DNA from: Dehalococcoidia bacterium
GTDB taxonomy: Bacteria > Chloroflexota > Dehalococcoidia > GIF9 > UBA5620
DNA length: 6,656 nt
NCBI GenBank assembly: GCA_016783225.1
Contig: JADHWZ010000115.1
Location: 1-6,656, forward strand
Direction: 5' to 3'
Shown piece by piece: positions 1-6,438 of this stretch (positions within the stretch are counted from its first letter, which is position 1; each line of letters begins with the position of its first letter). The notes beneath the pieces are model-generated. The model was not told where the DNA came from and did no database searches. It saw only the letters and a list, made by a program, of their open reading frames with translations. The position numbers and the translations under genes are program-made.

Positions 1-4
1 GGAC

Positions 5-33
5 TTTACAGATTGAATTGTTTGTGTTACCAT
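5..33 (+). promoter_or_regulatory. Putative sigma70-type promoter of groESL
   Basis: TTTACA at 5-10 and TACCAT at 28-33 are separated by 17 bases. They match the -35 consensus at 5 of 6 positions and the -10 at 4 of 6. The start point would fall near position 40, inside the CIRCE operator, so a bound HrcA dimer would block initiation. An overlapping alternative (TTGAAT at 13-18 with TATTAG at 34-39) has a short 15-base spacer and is less likely. Confidence 0.45.
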
Positions 34-35
34 TA

Positions 36-62
36 TTAGCAGTCTAAGGCCGAGACTGCTAA
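36..62 (+). promoter_or_regulatory. CIRCE-type operator (HrcA binding site), variant half-sites
   Basis: A perfect 9-9-9 inverted repeat is present: TTAGCAGTC (36-44), nine spacer bases, GACTGCTAA (54-62). The classical CIRCE is TTAGCACTC-N9-GAGTGCTAA. Here the seventh base of the left arm is G instead of C, and the paired base in the right arm is changed to match. Its place just upstream of groES, over the predicted transcription start, is where HrcA represses groESL in many bacteria. No hrcA gene lies in the window, so the regulator is inferred. Confidence 0.9.
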
Positions 63-83
63 AATCCAAATAAGGAGGTAAAG

Positions 84-2023
<1,940 letters not shown>

Positions 2024-2052
2024 TAAGGATACATAGGGTTCAGGCCAGGAGT

Positions 2053-2080
2053 AGAGCCGCCCAAGTGGGCGGCTCTTTCT
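2053..2080 (+). terminator. Rho-independent terminator of groESL, shared by convergent genes
   Basis: A perfect 10-base-pair stem (AGAGCCGCCC at 2053-2062 with GGGCGGCTCT at 2067-2076) encloses an AAGT loop and runs into TTTCT. It lies 29 bases after the groEL stop. The same hairpin is about 18 bases beyond the stop of the convergent peptidase gene, but on that strand it is followed by CTACTCC with no T tract. It is therefore chiefly a plus-strand terminator that could also act as a 3'-end barrier for the opposing mRNA. Confidence 0.88.
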
Positions 2081-2094
2081 CTAAGGCAGGGCTT

Positions 2095-3357
2095 TTAGAG
2101 CCTGAGCATTTCTGCCAACGGTTCTTTATCCTTAACGGGTCCGACGATAGCCAAATTCAGCTTTTCGCCAGTCAGAAGTTGCTGAGCGACTCGCTGAAGG
2201 TCTTCAGTCGTAACAGCTTCGACCAGTGCCATGATGTCGTCCACGGCAAGGATATTGTTGGTGAGCATCTCTTGAGCTCCCAACCAAGCAGCAACATTTT
2301 GACTGGTCTCCAGGCTCAACAGCAACCGTCCCTTACCGACTTCCTTGGCCTTATTGAGCTCAGCTTGAGCGACGCGCTCCTTAAGCTGAGAAAGCTGGTC
2401 GAGAATGGCTCCCAAAGCCCTTTTGACTTGCCCAGGGTCAACTCCAGCATGAATGATGACCGCCCCTGAATCCGTGAAATGGTCAGCATAGCTGTGAATA
2501 TCATAGGCAAGGCCCTGTTCCTCTCTGACCTCGGTGAATAGGCGACTGCTCATTCCTTCACCCAATACTATGCTAAGCAGGTCAACAGCAAAGCGATCGG
2601 GATGGAGAAAAGACAGCCCTGGAACCCCGAGACGGATGTGTGCCTGTTCAATGTCTCTGAACTCAATGCGCAGTCTGGGCGATTGTTGGCTATCATCGCT
2701 GGGTGAGGCTCCAGATGCCTCTTTAGGTGTCCAGTCACACAGAGCTTGCTTAAGCATGTCTTGCACCTGCTCGTGTTCGATATCGCCGGCAACACTGACC
2801 ACAATGTTGTTGGGTACGTGATGGTGGGAGAAGAAGTCGAGCATTTGTTGGCGAGTTAGTGCGGTTACCGTTTCTTTGCTCCCGGCAACATCGCGTCCCA
2901 GTGGTTGTCCGGGCCACAGAAGTTCGTCGATTAGCATGTCCACTCGCTGCCGCGGGGAATCGAGGCTCATGTTTATTTCCTCAATGATTATCTGACGTTC
3001 TCGGTCGATGTCTTTGGCGTCGAAGCGGGGATTTCGTAACAGGTCGACAAGCACGTCGAGAGCAAGGGGGAAATGCTGGCTAGCTACTTTGCACCAAAAG
3101 GTGGTTAGCTCTTTGTCGGTACCCCCATTGATGATGCCGCCGACACTTTCGATGGCTTCGCTAATGTCTTTGGCAGCCCGGCGCTTTTGAGTACCTTTAA
3201 AGCACATGTGCTCGATAAAATGGGAGATGCCGGATTCCGACTCAGCCTCATAGCGTCCTCCGACGCCCATAAAGAAAATGATGGAGACTGAGCGAGTGTG
3301 AGGCATGCTGTTGGTAATAATGCGCAATCCATTGCTGAGAGTGCTTTTCTGGTGCAT
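2095..3357 (-). CDS. M16 family zinc metallopeptidase (processing-peptidase-like)
   Basis: The 420-residue protein belongs to the pitrilysin/insulinase superfamily, single-module type related to mitochondrial processing peptidase beta and Bacillus YmxG/MlpA. The N-terminus 'STLSNGLRIITNSMPHTRSVSI' is typical. The inverted zinc motif HFIEH is at residues 46-50 (His46, Glu49 catalytic, His50). A downstream EE pair at 126-127, in RERQIIIEEI, supplies the third ligand at the expected distance of about 76 residues. The second half carries the conserved Arg/Tyr segment REEQGLAYDIHSYADHFTDSG (around 280-300), so both M16 domains are present. There is no signal peptide, so it is probably cytoplasmic. 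The ATG is the only usable start, because an in-frame stop lies five codons upstream. It has no Shine-Dalgarno site, and its promoter lies directly against it. The natural substrate is not evident. Confidence 0.94.
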   Translation of the reverse strand: MHQKSTLSNGLRIITNSMPHTRSVSIIFFMGVGGRYEAESESGISHFIEHMCFKGTQKRRAAKDISEAIESVGGIINGGTDKELTTFWCKVASQHFPLALDVLVDLLRNPRFDAKDIDRERQIIIEEINMSLDSPRQRVDMLIDELLWPGQPLGRDVAGSKETVTALTRQQMLDFFSHHHVPNNIVVSVAGDIEHEQVQDMLKQALCDWTPKEASGASPSDDSQQSPRLRIEFRDIEQAHIRLGVPGLSFLHPDRFAVDLLSIVLGEGMSSRLFTEVREEQGLAYDIHSYADHFTDSGAVIIHAGVDPGQVKRALGAILDQLSQLKERVAQAELNKAKEVGKGRLLLSLETSQNVAAWLGAQEMLTNNILAVDDIMALVEAVTTEDLQRVAQQLLTGEKLNLAIVGPVKDKEPLAEMLRL

Positions 3358-3366
3358 GATACCAGA

Positions 3367-3396
3367 ATTTTACTCGCTACTGAGGCATAGCGTCAA
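3367..3396 (-). promoter_or_regulatory. Promoter of the M16 peptidase gene, giving a near-leaderless mRNA
   Basis: Read on the minus strand, TTGACG (3396-3391) and TAAAAT (3372-3367) are separated by 18 bases, each matching its consensus at 5 of 6 positions. Only nine bases separate the -10 box from the ATG at 3357, so initiation at the usual distance gives a 5' leader of about 0-4 bases. This agrees with the absence of any ribosome-binding site. Confidence 0.7.
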
Positions 3397-3538
3397 TGTG
3401 GTGCGGCGACGGCAGTGCATTCTTCCAACGGAGCCCCTGGGCCACACCAAGGTGGAAACGGCTTTTGCTCGCTGGGTTCGCTTGTAGTTGCCTGGCTGAA
3501 ACGAATTCGACGAGCCGAAGATGAATGAATTCGCGCCA

Positions 3539-3567
3539 TTGACCTTTTGATGCTTCACTGCTATACT
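3539..3567 (+). promoter_or_regulatory. Near-consensus sigma70 promoter of bioY
   Basis: TTGACC at 3539-3544 and TATACT at 3562-3567 have an ideal 17-base spacer and match consensus at 5 of 6 positions each. The start would be near 3574, leaving a leader of roughly 33 bases that carries a normal ribosome site. Confidence 0.75.
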
Positions 3568-3577
3568 TCAGGTTCGG

Positions 3578-3587
3578 TTATTAATAA
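3578..3587. promoter_or_regulatory. Small perfect palindrome TTATTAATAA in the bioY leader
   Basis: A ten-base perfect palindrome lies a few bases downstream of the predicted bioY start point, a position where a repressor could act. It does not resemble the longer BirA-type biotin operators (TTGTAAAC-like arms), and AT-rich palindromes arise easily by chance. The role as an operator is only a possibility. Confidence 0.2.
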
Positions 3588-3592
3588 TGAGA

Positions 3593-3600
3593 AAGGAGTG
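3593..3600 (+). promoter_or_regulatory. Ribosome-binding site fixing the bioY start
   Basis: AAGGAGTG ends six bases before ATG 3607, and the GGAG core is eight bases away. It decides in favour of the start at 3607 over the upstream in-frame ATGs around 3547-3552, which lie inside the predicted promoter and have no ribosome site. Confidence 0.8.
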
Positions 3601-3606
3601 ACTAGG

Positions 3607-4191
3607 ATGAAAACGTCAACTGCTCGCCTCACGTTTATGGATGTTGCTATCCCCAGGACAGGTTTTCTTTGGGATGCAGCCTTAGTAATCGGCTTCGCTT
3701 GCTTAACTGCCGTATGTGCTCAAATAAGCCTTTGGGTGGGTATGGTCCCTGTCACAGGGCAGACTTTTGGCGTTCTTTTGGCTGGCGCTCTTCTGGGCAG
3801 CCGCCGCGGGGCACTGAGCCAGCTCAGCTACTTGGCCATAGGGGCAACGGGAATTCCATACTGGTTTGCACTGGGTGGTCCTCTGGGCATTGCTCGTTTG
3901 GCTGGACCAACGGGGGGTTATTTGATAGGTTTTGTGGCAGCTGCCTTTGTTGTCGGTTGGTTGGCCGAGAGAGGTTGGGACCGACGTGTATGGACGGCAA
4001 TCCCGGCCATGTTTGCCGGCAGCATCGTCATTTATGTCTTTGGGCTGCCTTGGCTAGCGCATTTTGCTTCAGAGAGCATTGTGCTCCAGACCGGGCTTTA
4101 TCCTTTCATCATTGGTGATTTGATGAAGATAGCCGCAGCTGCTTTAGCTTTGCCTTCAGGATGGTTGCTTCTTCGACGACTGAAGGGTTGA
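3607..4191 (+). CDS. bioY: Biotin transporter BioY (ECF S-component)
   Basis: The 194-residue membrane protein is the substrate-binding S-component for biotin uptake, working alone or with an ECF ATPase/EcfT module. BioY hallmarks are all present in order: VPVTGQTFGVLLAGALLGSRRG (about residues 46-67), LSYLAIGATGIPYWF, GGPLGIARLAGPTGGYLIGF, the IYVFGLPWL segment, and the C-terminal PFIIGDLMKIAAAALA. About six hydrophobic helices are visible. The length matches the family norm of 180-200 residues. The start at 3607 is set by AAGGAGTG; a longer reading from 3547 would begin within the promoter. No bioM/bioN, ecfA/ecfT or biotin-synthesis genes are in the window, so the energizing partner must be elsewhere or absent. 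The downstream MBL gene may share its transcript. Confidence 0.95.
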   Translation: MKTSTARLTFMDVAIPRTGFLWDAALVIGFACLTAVCAQISLWVGMVPVTGQTFGVLLAGALLGSRRGALSQLSYLAIGATGIPYWFALGGPLGIARLAGPTGGYLIGFVAAAFVVGWLAERGWDRRVWTAIPAMFAGSIVIYVFGLPWLAHFASESIVLQTGLYPFIIGDLMKIAAAALALPSGWLLLRRLKG

Positions 4192-4223
4192 GAGCGTTAC
4201 CTCTTCAGGCGTAGGCTTTCACT

Positions 4224-4228
4224 GAGGT
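4224..4228 (+). promoter_or_regulatory. Ribosome-binding site supporting a TTG start
   Basis: GAGGT is seven bases before TTG 4236. No ATG or GTG exists in frame between the upstream stop (4212-4214) and the conserved beginning of the protein, so the TTG codon is almost certainly the initiator. Confidence 0.7.
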
Positions 4229-4235
4229 CACTGGT

Positions 4236-4874
4236 TTGGAAATCACTTGGCTGGGACATTCTTGCTTTCGTGTTAAGGGAAAGGATGCCATTGTTATTAG
4301 TGACCCATGCCACCCAAGTTTGGGTTATACTCTGGGCAAGATACAAGCTGACGTGGTGACCGTGAGCCATTTCCATCCTGGGCACTCCTATAGCGAAGCT
4401 ATCACCAGCGAATTCAAAGAGATCAGAGGCCCCGGTGAATACGAACTGAAAGGCATCTTTATCACTGGCATTGCCACTTTTCACGATTCTGACCGAGGCG
4501 AGAAACTAGGCAAGAACACTGTTTATGTTCTGGAAATGGACGGGGTGACATTGTGCCATTTGGGCGATCTTGGCCATTTGCCTGCGTCTCAACTGATGGA
4601 GGCTATAGGTGATGTCGACGTATTGTTTTTGCCTGTGGGTGGTGTGTCTACCATAGCTGGCTCAACGGCTGCTGAGATAGTAAGGCACCTGTCTCCTAAA
4701 ATCGTTATTCCCATGCACTACAAGACGTCAGCAGAGGTCAAAGACCTTCAACCCGTAGACAGGTTCTTGAAGGAATTGGGTATAAAGGAAATGGTCTCCC
4801 AGCCTAAGCTTTCGGTCAATAGGTCAACTCTGCCGACCAGCACCCAAGTCACAATCCTTGATTACCCCCACTAA
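4236..4874 (+). CDS. MBL-fold metal-dependent hydrolase, UlaG-like, with altered HxHxDH motif
   Basis: This 212-residue protein belongs to the metallo-beta-lactamase superfamily branch annotated as 'Zn-dependent hydrolases' (COG2220-like). It opens with the family signature MEITWLGHSCFRVKGKD, followed by the ISDP strand. The metal motif reads SHFHPGH (residues 44-50): His45, His47 and His50 are kept, but the Asp of HxHxDH is Gly49. Further ligand candidates are present: His83/Asp84 in TFHD, His108/Asp111 in CHLGDLGH, and His161 in PMHYK. The GPGEYE and LPVGG segments are also typical of this branch. It starts with TTG supported by GAGGT, 44 bases after bioY, and ends with tandem stops (TAA, TAG). 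There is no signal peptide, so it is cytoplasmic. The substrate is unknown, and the Gly49 change makes normal di-metal hydrolysis uncertain. Confidence 0.88.
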   Translation: MEITWLGHSCFRVKGKDAIVISDPCHPSLGYTLGKIQADVVTVSHFHPGHSYSEAITSEFKEIRGPGEYELKGIFITGIATFHDSDRGEKLGKNTVYVLEMDGVTLCHLGDLGHLPASQLMEAIGDVDVLFLPVGGVSTIAGSTAAEIVRHLSPKIVIPMHYKTSAEVKDLQPVDRFLKELGIKEMVSQPKLSVNRSTLPTSTQVTILDYPH

Positions 4875-4891
4875 TAGGGTCCCCGGGTTAC

Positions 4892-4953
4892 TTGCTTGTC
4901 ACCCTGAGCAATAGCAGAAAATCTCTGGATTCCTTGCTGTGCTTGGAGCCGCA
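4892..4953. repeat. Degenerate REP-like dispersed palindromic repeat
   Basis: TTGCTTGTCACCCTGAGC (4892-4909) matches the reverse complement of 6373-6390 at 17 of 18 positions. It continues as AATAGCAGAAAATCTCTGGATTCC and then CTTGCTGTGCTTGGAG, which looks like a worn version of the widespread 'CTGAGCGNAGCGAAGGATCTC...' family of intergenic repeats with an imperfect right arm. It fills most of the gap 4875-5017. I see no gene here. Confidence 0.6.
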
Positions 4954-4989
4954 GGTAAGGTGTCTAAGTGCTCTCCTGGTTAGTTGTCT

Positions 4990-5019
4990 TTGACAGACCT
5001 TATACTTCTCCCGTAGAAT
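4990..5019 (+). promoter_or_regulatory. Promoter of the zinc-ribbon/rnhA unit, giving a near-leaderless mRNA
   Basis: A perfect TTGACA (4990-4995) is followed after 18 bases by TAGAAT (5014-5019), 5 of 6 to consensus. The -10 box overlaps the upstream ATG at 5018, so transcription should begin around 5025-5028, just before ATG 5030. That favours 5030 as the true start codon and predicts a leader of only a few bases. No ribosome site precedes either ATG. Confidence 0.6.
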
Positions 5020-5029
5020 GAGTCTGGTC

Positions 5030-5725
5030 ATGACCTTAGCCAAGAGACTCTATGAATTACAGCAAATTGACCTGGAAATTCAGGAAAAACAAGAGGCTCT
5101 AGACAAAATCAGCGGGCAGTTGGGTGAAAGCGAAGCTTTGCTCAAGGCTAGGGCTGAGCTTCTGTCTGAGGAGGAACACTTAGCTGAGGTCGAGAAACAG
5201 CAACGAGACGTGGAGTGGCAGACCGAGGACCTACGAACTAGCATCGCACAGATAAACGAGAAGCTTTACGGTGGTAAAGTGAAGAATCCTAAAGAGTTGC
5301 TTCCTCTTGAGCAAGAGATGGGGAATTTCAAGACCAATTTGAAACAGAAGGAAGACAAGGTGTTGGACTTGATGACAGAGGCGGAGGCGACGCAAGATAG
5401 AATAAGGTTGAATACGGAGCGACTTGGGAAGCTAGAAGGGGAGTGGCAACAAGAGCAGGGGGACTTAGCTCAAAGGCAGGTTGAAACGGGAAGTCAACTC
5501 TCGGACCTGGACCAGAAACGGGAGTCAGCGGTCTCTGAAATCGACCGGCAGGCAATCGAGCTTTATGAGGGGATAAGACTCAAAAAGGGACAAGCTGTGG
5601 TTAGGGTGGAGCAGGGGAGGTGCCAGGGGTGCCGCCTTAACCTACCGGTGAGCGAGTTGCAGCGAGTACGGGCTGGGAGTCCAGTCCAGTGCAGTACCTG
5701 CGGCAGGATACTCTACCTAGGCTAG
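5030..5725 (+). CDS. Coiled-coil C4 zinc-ribbon protein (CT398/HP0958-like)
   Basis: The 231-residue protein has a long Glu/Gln/Lys-rich alpha-helical coiled coil (about residues 5-180, opening TLAKRLYELQQIDLEI) and a C-terminal zinc ribbon with Cys198, Cys201, Cys221 and Cys224 (CQGC and CSTC pairs). This is the architecture of Chlamydia CT398 and Helicobacter HP0958, described as nucleic-acid- or RpoN-interacting proteins. The central KVKNPKELLPLEQEM stretch is a family hallmark. An ATG at 5018 would add four residues (MSLV), but it overlaps the predicted -10 box, so 5030 is preferred. The RNase HI gene follows after 17 bases. The molecular role here is unknown; the pairing with RNase HI suggests a nucleic-acid function. 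Confidence 0.85.
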   Translation: MTLAKRLYELQQIDLEIQEKQEALDKISGQLGESEALLKARAELLSEEEHLAEVEKQQRDVEWQTEDLRTSIAQINEKLYGGKVKNPKELLPLEQEMGNFKTNLKQKEDKVLDLMTEAEATQDRIRLNTERLGKLEGEWQQEQGDLAQRQVETGSQLSDLDQKRESAVSEIDRQAIELYEGIRLKKGQAVVRVEQGRCQGCRLNLPVSELQRVRAGSPVQCSTCGRILYLG

Positions 5726-5742
5726 AGCCTTCCAAAATTGGG

Positions 5743-6156
5743 ATGCGGCTGAGAATCTATACTGATGGAGCTTGTCGGGGCAATCCTGGACCTGCAGCTA
5801 TCGGGGTTGTCATCAGGGATGAACAGCAAAGGGAATTAGCTCGAATTTCTGAATATGTTGGTCACGGTACCAATAACCAAGCTGAGTATCGGGCGGTTAT
5901 TGCGGCTTTGAAAGCCGCGGCTGAATTCAAGCCAGCCGAGGTTACCCTTTATACGGATTCGGAATTAGTAGCAAGACAATTGGCCGGTGGTTACAGGGTA
6001 AAGAGTCCTGTGCTCTTACCGCTATACACTGAAGCTGCTGAACTGTCAAAGAGATTCGCGAACTTGTCGATTATTCATATCAGACGAGGGGGAAACGTTG
6101 AAGCTGATGCCTTGGCCAATGCGGCGTTGAGGAAATCCCTGAGAGAGCAAACCTAG
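5743..6156 (+). CDS. rnhA: Ribonuclease HI, short form
   Basis: The 137-residue enzyme cleaves the RNA strand of RNA:DNA hybrids. All four catalytic carboxylates are visible: Asp8 in YTDGACRGNPGPA, Glu48 in NNQAEYRAV, Asp72 in YTDSELV, and Asp122 in NVEADALANAA. It is shorter than E. coli RNase HI (155 residues). It lacks the basic-protrusion helix and the HPxNxxxD loop, having RRGGNVEAD instead. This is the compact 'RNase HI family' form seen in archaea and many bacteria. ATG 5743 places the first strand as in homologues but has no clear ribosome site. A GTG at 5689 with GGGAG nine bases upstream would add 18 unconserved residues and overlap the preceding gene by 37 bases. The 17-base gap suggests co-transcription and translational coupling with the zinc-ribbon gene. 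Confidence 0.93.
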   Translation: MRLRIYTDGACRGNPGPAAIGVVIRDEQQRELARISEYVGHGTNNQAEYRAVIAALKAAAEFKPAEVTLYTDSELVARQLAGGYRVKSPVLLPLYTEAAELSKRFANLSIIHIRRGGNVEADALANAALRKSLREQT

Positions 6157-6164
6157 ATTTGACG
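6153..6164 (+). repeat. Left copy of a 12-base perfect direct repeat
   Basis: CTAGATTTGACG here includes the rnhA stop codon (TAG 6154-6156) and is repeated exactly at 6398-6409. The repeat-bearing segment begins at the very next base. It may be a target-site duplication. Confidence 0.75.
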
Positions 6165-6397
6165 TTGCTTGGCAATCTTAATCGTCATTCTGAGCCCTTC
6201 GCTATCGCTGACTTGGAGCTTAAAAGCCAAAAACCAAAATGACAAGTAAAAGTGTAAATATTGTTTTGGCGCTTTAGAGATAGCTCTCTAAATTGCTTTT
6301 TGAATTTCAATCTACCATTTCGCATTTTCTGAATTCGATTTCTACATTTTGGCTTTGAGACCCTTCGCTACCGCTCAGGGTGATAAGCAAATATTCT
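6165..6397. repeat. Palindromic-repeat (MITE/REP-like) segment between rnhA and rnpB
   Basis: This 233-base stretch has no open frame worth calling. Its ends carry related inverted motifs: TTGCTT (6165-6170) with TCATTCTGAGC (6185-6195) on the left, and on the right the reverse complement of TTGCTTATCACCCTGAGC (6373-6390). AAAGCCAAAA (6223-6232) is inverted as TTTTGGCTTT (6347-6356). A direct pair, CCCTTCGCTAYCGCT, occurs at 6195-6209 and 6361-6375 with one mismatch. The segment is bounded by the 12-base direct repeats. It could be a small non-autonomous element or a pair of degenerate REP-like sequences; no transposase is present. Confidence 0.55.
6273..6301 (+). terminator. Possible weak terminator hairpin after rnhA
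   Basis: TTTAGAGA (6273-6280) and TCTCTAAA (6285-6292) form a perfect 8-base-pair stem with a TAGC loop, followed by TTGCTTTTT. The stem is AT-rich with only three G-C pairs, so termination would be weak. It may instead be part of the repeat element around it. Confidence 0.35.
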
Positions 6398-6409
6398 CTA
6401 GATTTGACG
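6398..6409 (+). repeat. Right copy of the 12-base direct repeat, containing the rnpB -35 box
   Basis: CTAGATTTGACG is identical to 6153-6164. Its last six bases, TTGACG, are the predicted -35 element of rnpB. Confidence 0.75.
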
Positions 6410-6432
6410 GACCTTTGGCTGAGGTGTAGAGT
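6404..6432 (+). promoter_or_regulatory. Promoter of rnpB
   Basis: TTGACG (6404-6409) and TAGAGT (6427-6432) are separated by 17 bases. The predicted start at about G6439 agrees within a few bases with where the RNase P RNA should begin by comparison with the E. coli molecule. Confidence 0.7.
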
Positions 6433-6438
6433 GATAGT

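Noticed and set aside
2065..2469. 134-residue plus-strand frame beginning inside the groEL terminator
   Set aside because: It runs antisense to the well-supported M16 peptidase, starts in a terminator loop and has no recognisable domain; it is a shadow frame.
3397..3538. Possible tRNA or riboswitch in the middle of the divergent gap (GGGTTCG at about 3474-3480, CGAATTC/GAATTCG inverted pair at 3502-3533)
   Set aside because: No acceptor or anticodon stems can be drawn around the GGGTTCG. The 7-base inverted pair contains the self-complementary GAATTC and has no extended structure.
3370..3558. 62-residue minus-strand frame in the divergent gap upstream of the M16 gene
   Set aside because: It lacks a ribosome site, resembles no family, and overlaps both predicted promoters. 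The basic stretch (RRRTTLTLC) looks like translated non-coding DNA.
3547..3606. Upstream in-frame ATGs as an N-terminal extension of BioY
   Set aside because: They lie within the predicted -35/-10 region, have no ribosome site, and add residues not expected in BioY. AAGGAGTG clearly serves ATG 3607.
3669..4118. 149-residue plus-strand frame overlapping bioY in another frame
   Set aside because: It is an alternative reading of the secure bioY coding sequence, with no family match or ribosome site.
4180..4208. CTGAAG...CTTCAG inverted repeat spanning the bioY stop, as a terminator
   Set aside because: The stem is six base pairs with a 17-base loop and no T run follows. bioY and the MBL gene more likely share a transcript.
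4990..5006. TTGACA followed by TATACT as a promoter
   Set aside because: The spacer is only five bases. TAGAAT at 5014-5019 with an 18-base spacer is the workable partner.
6165..6397. CRISPR array
   Set aside because: The repeats are few, inverted, unevenly spaced and of different lengths; there is no regular repeat-spacer pattern and no cas gene.
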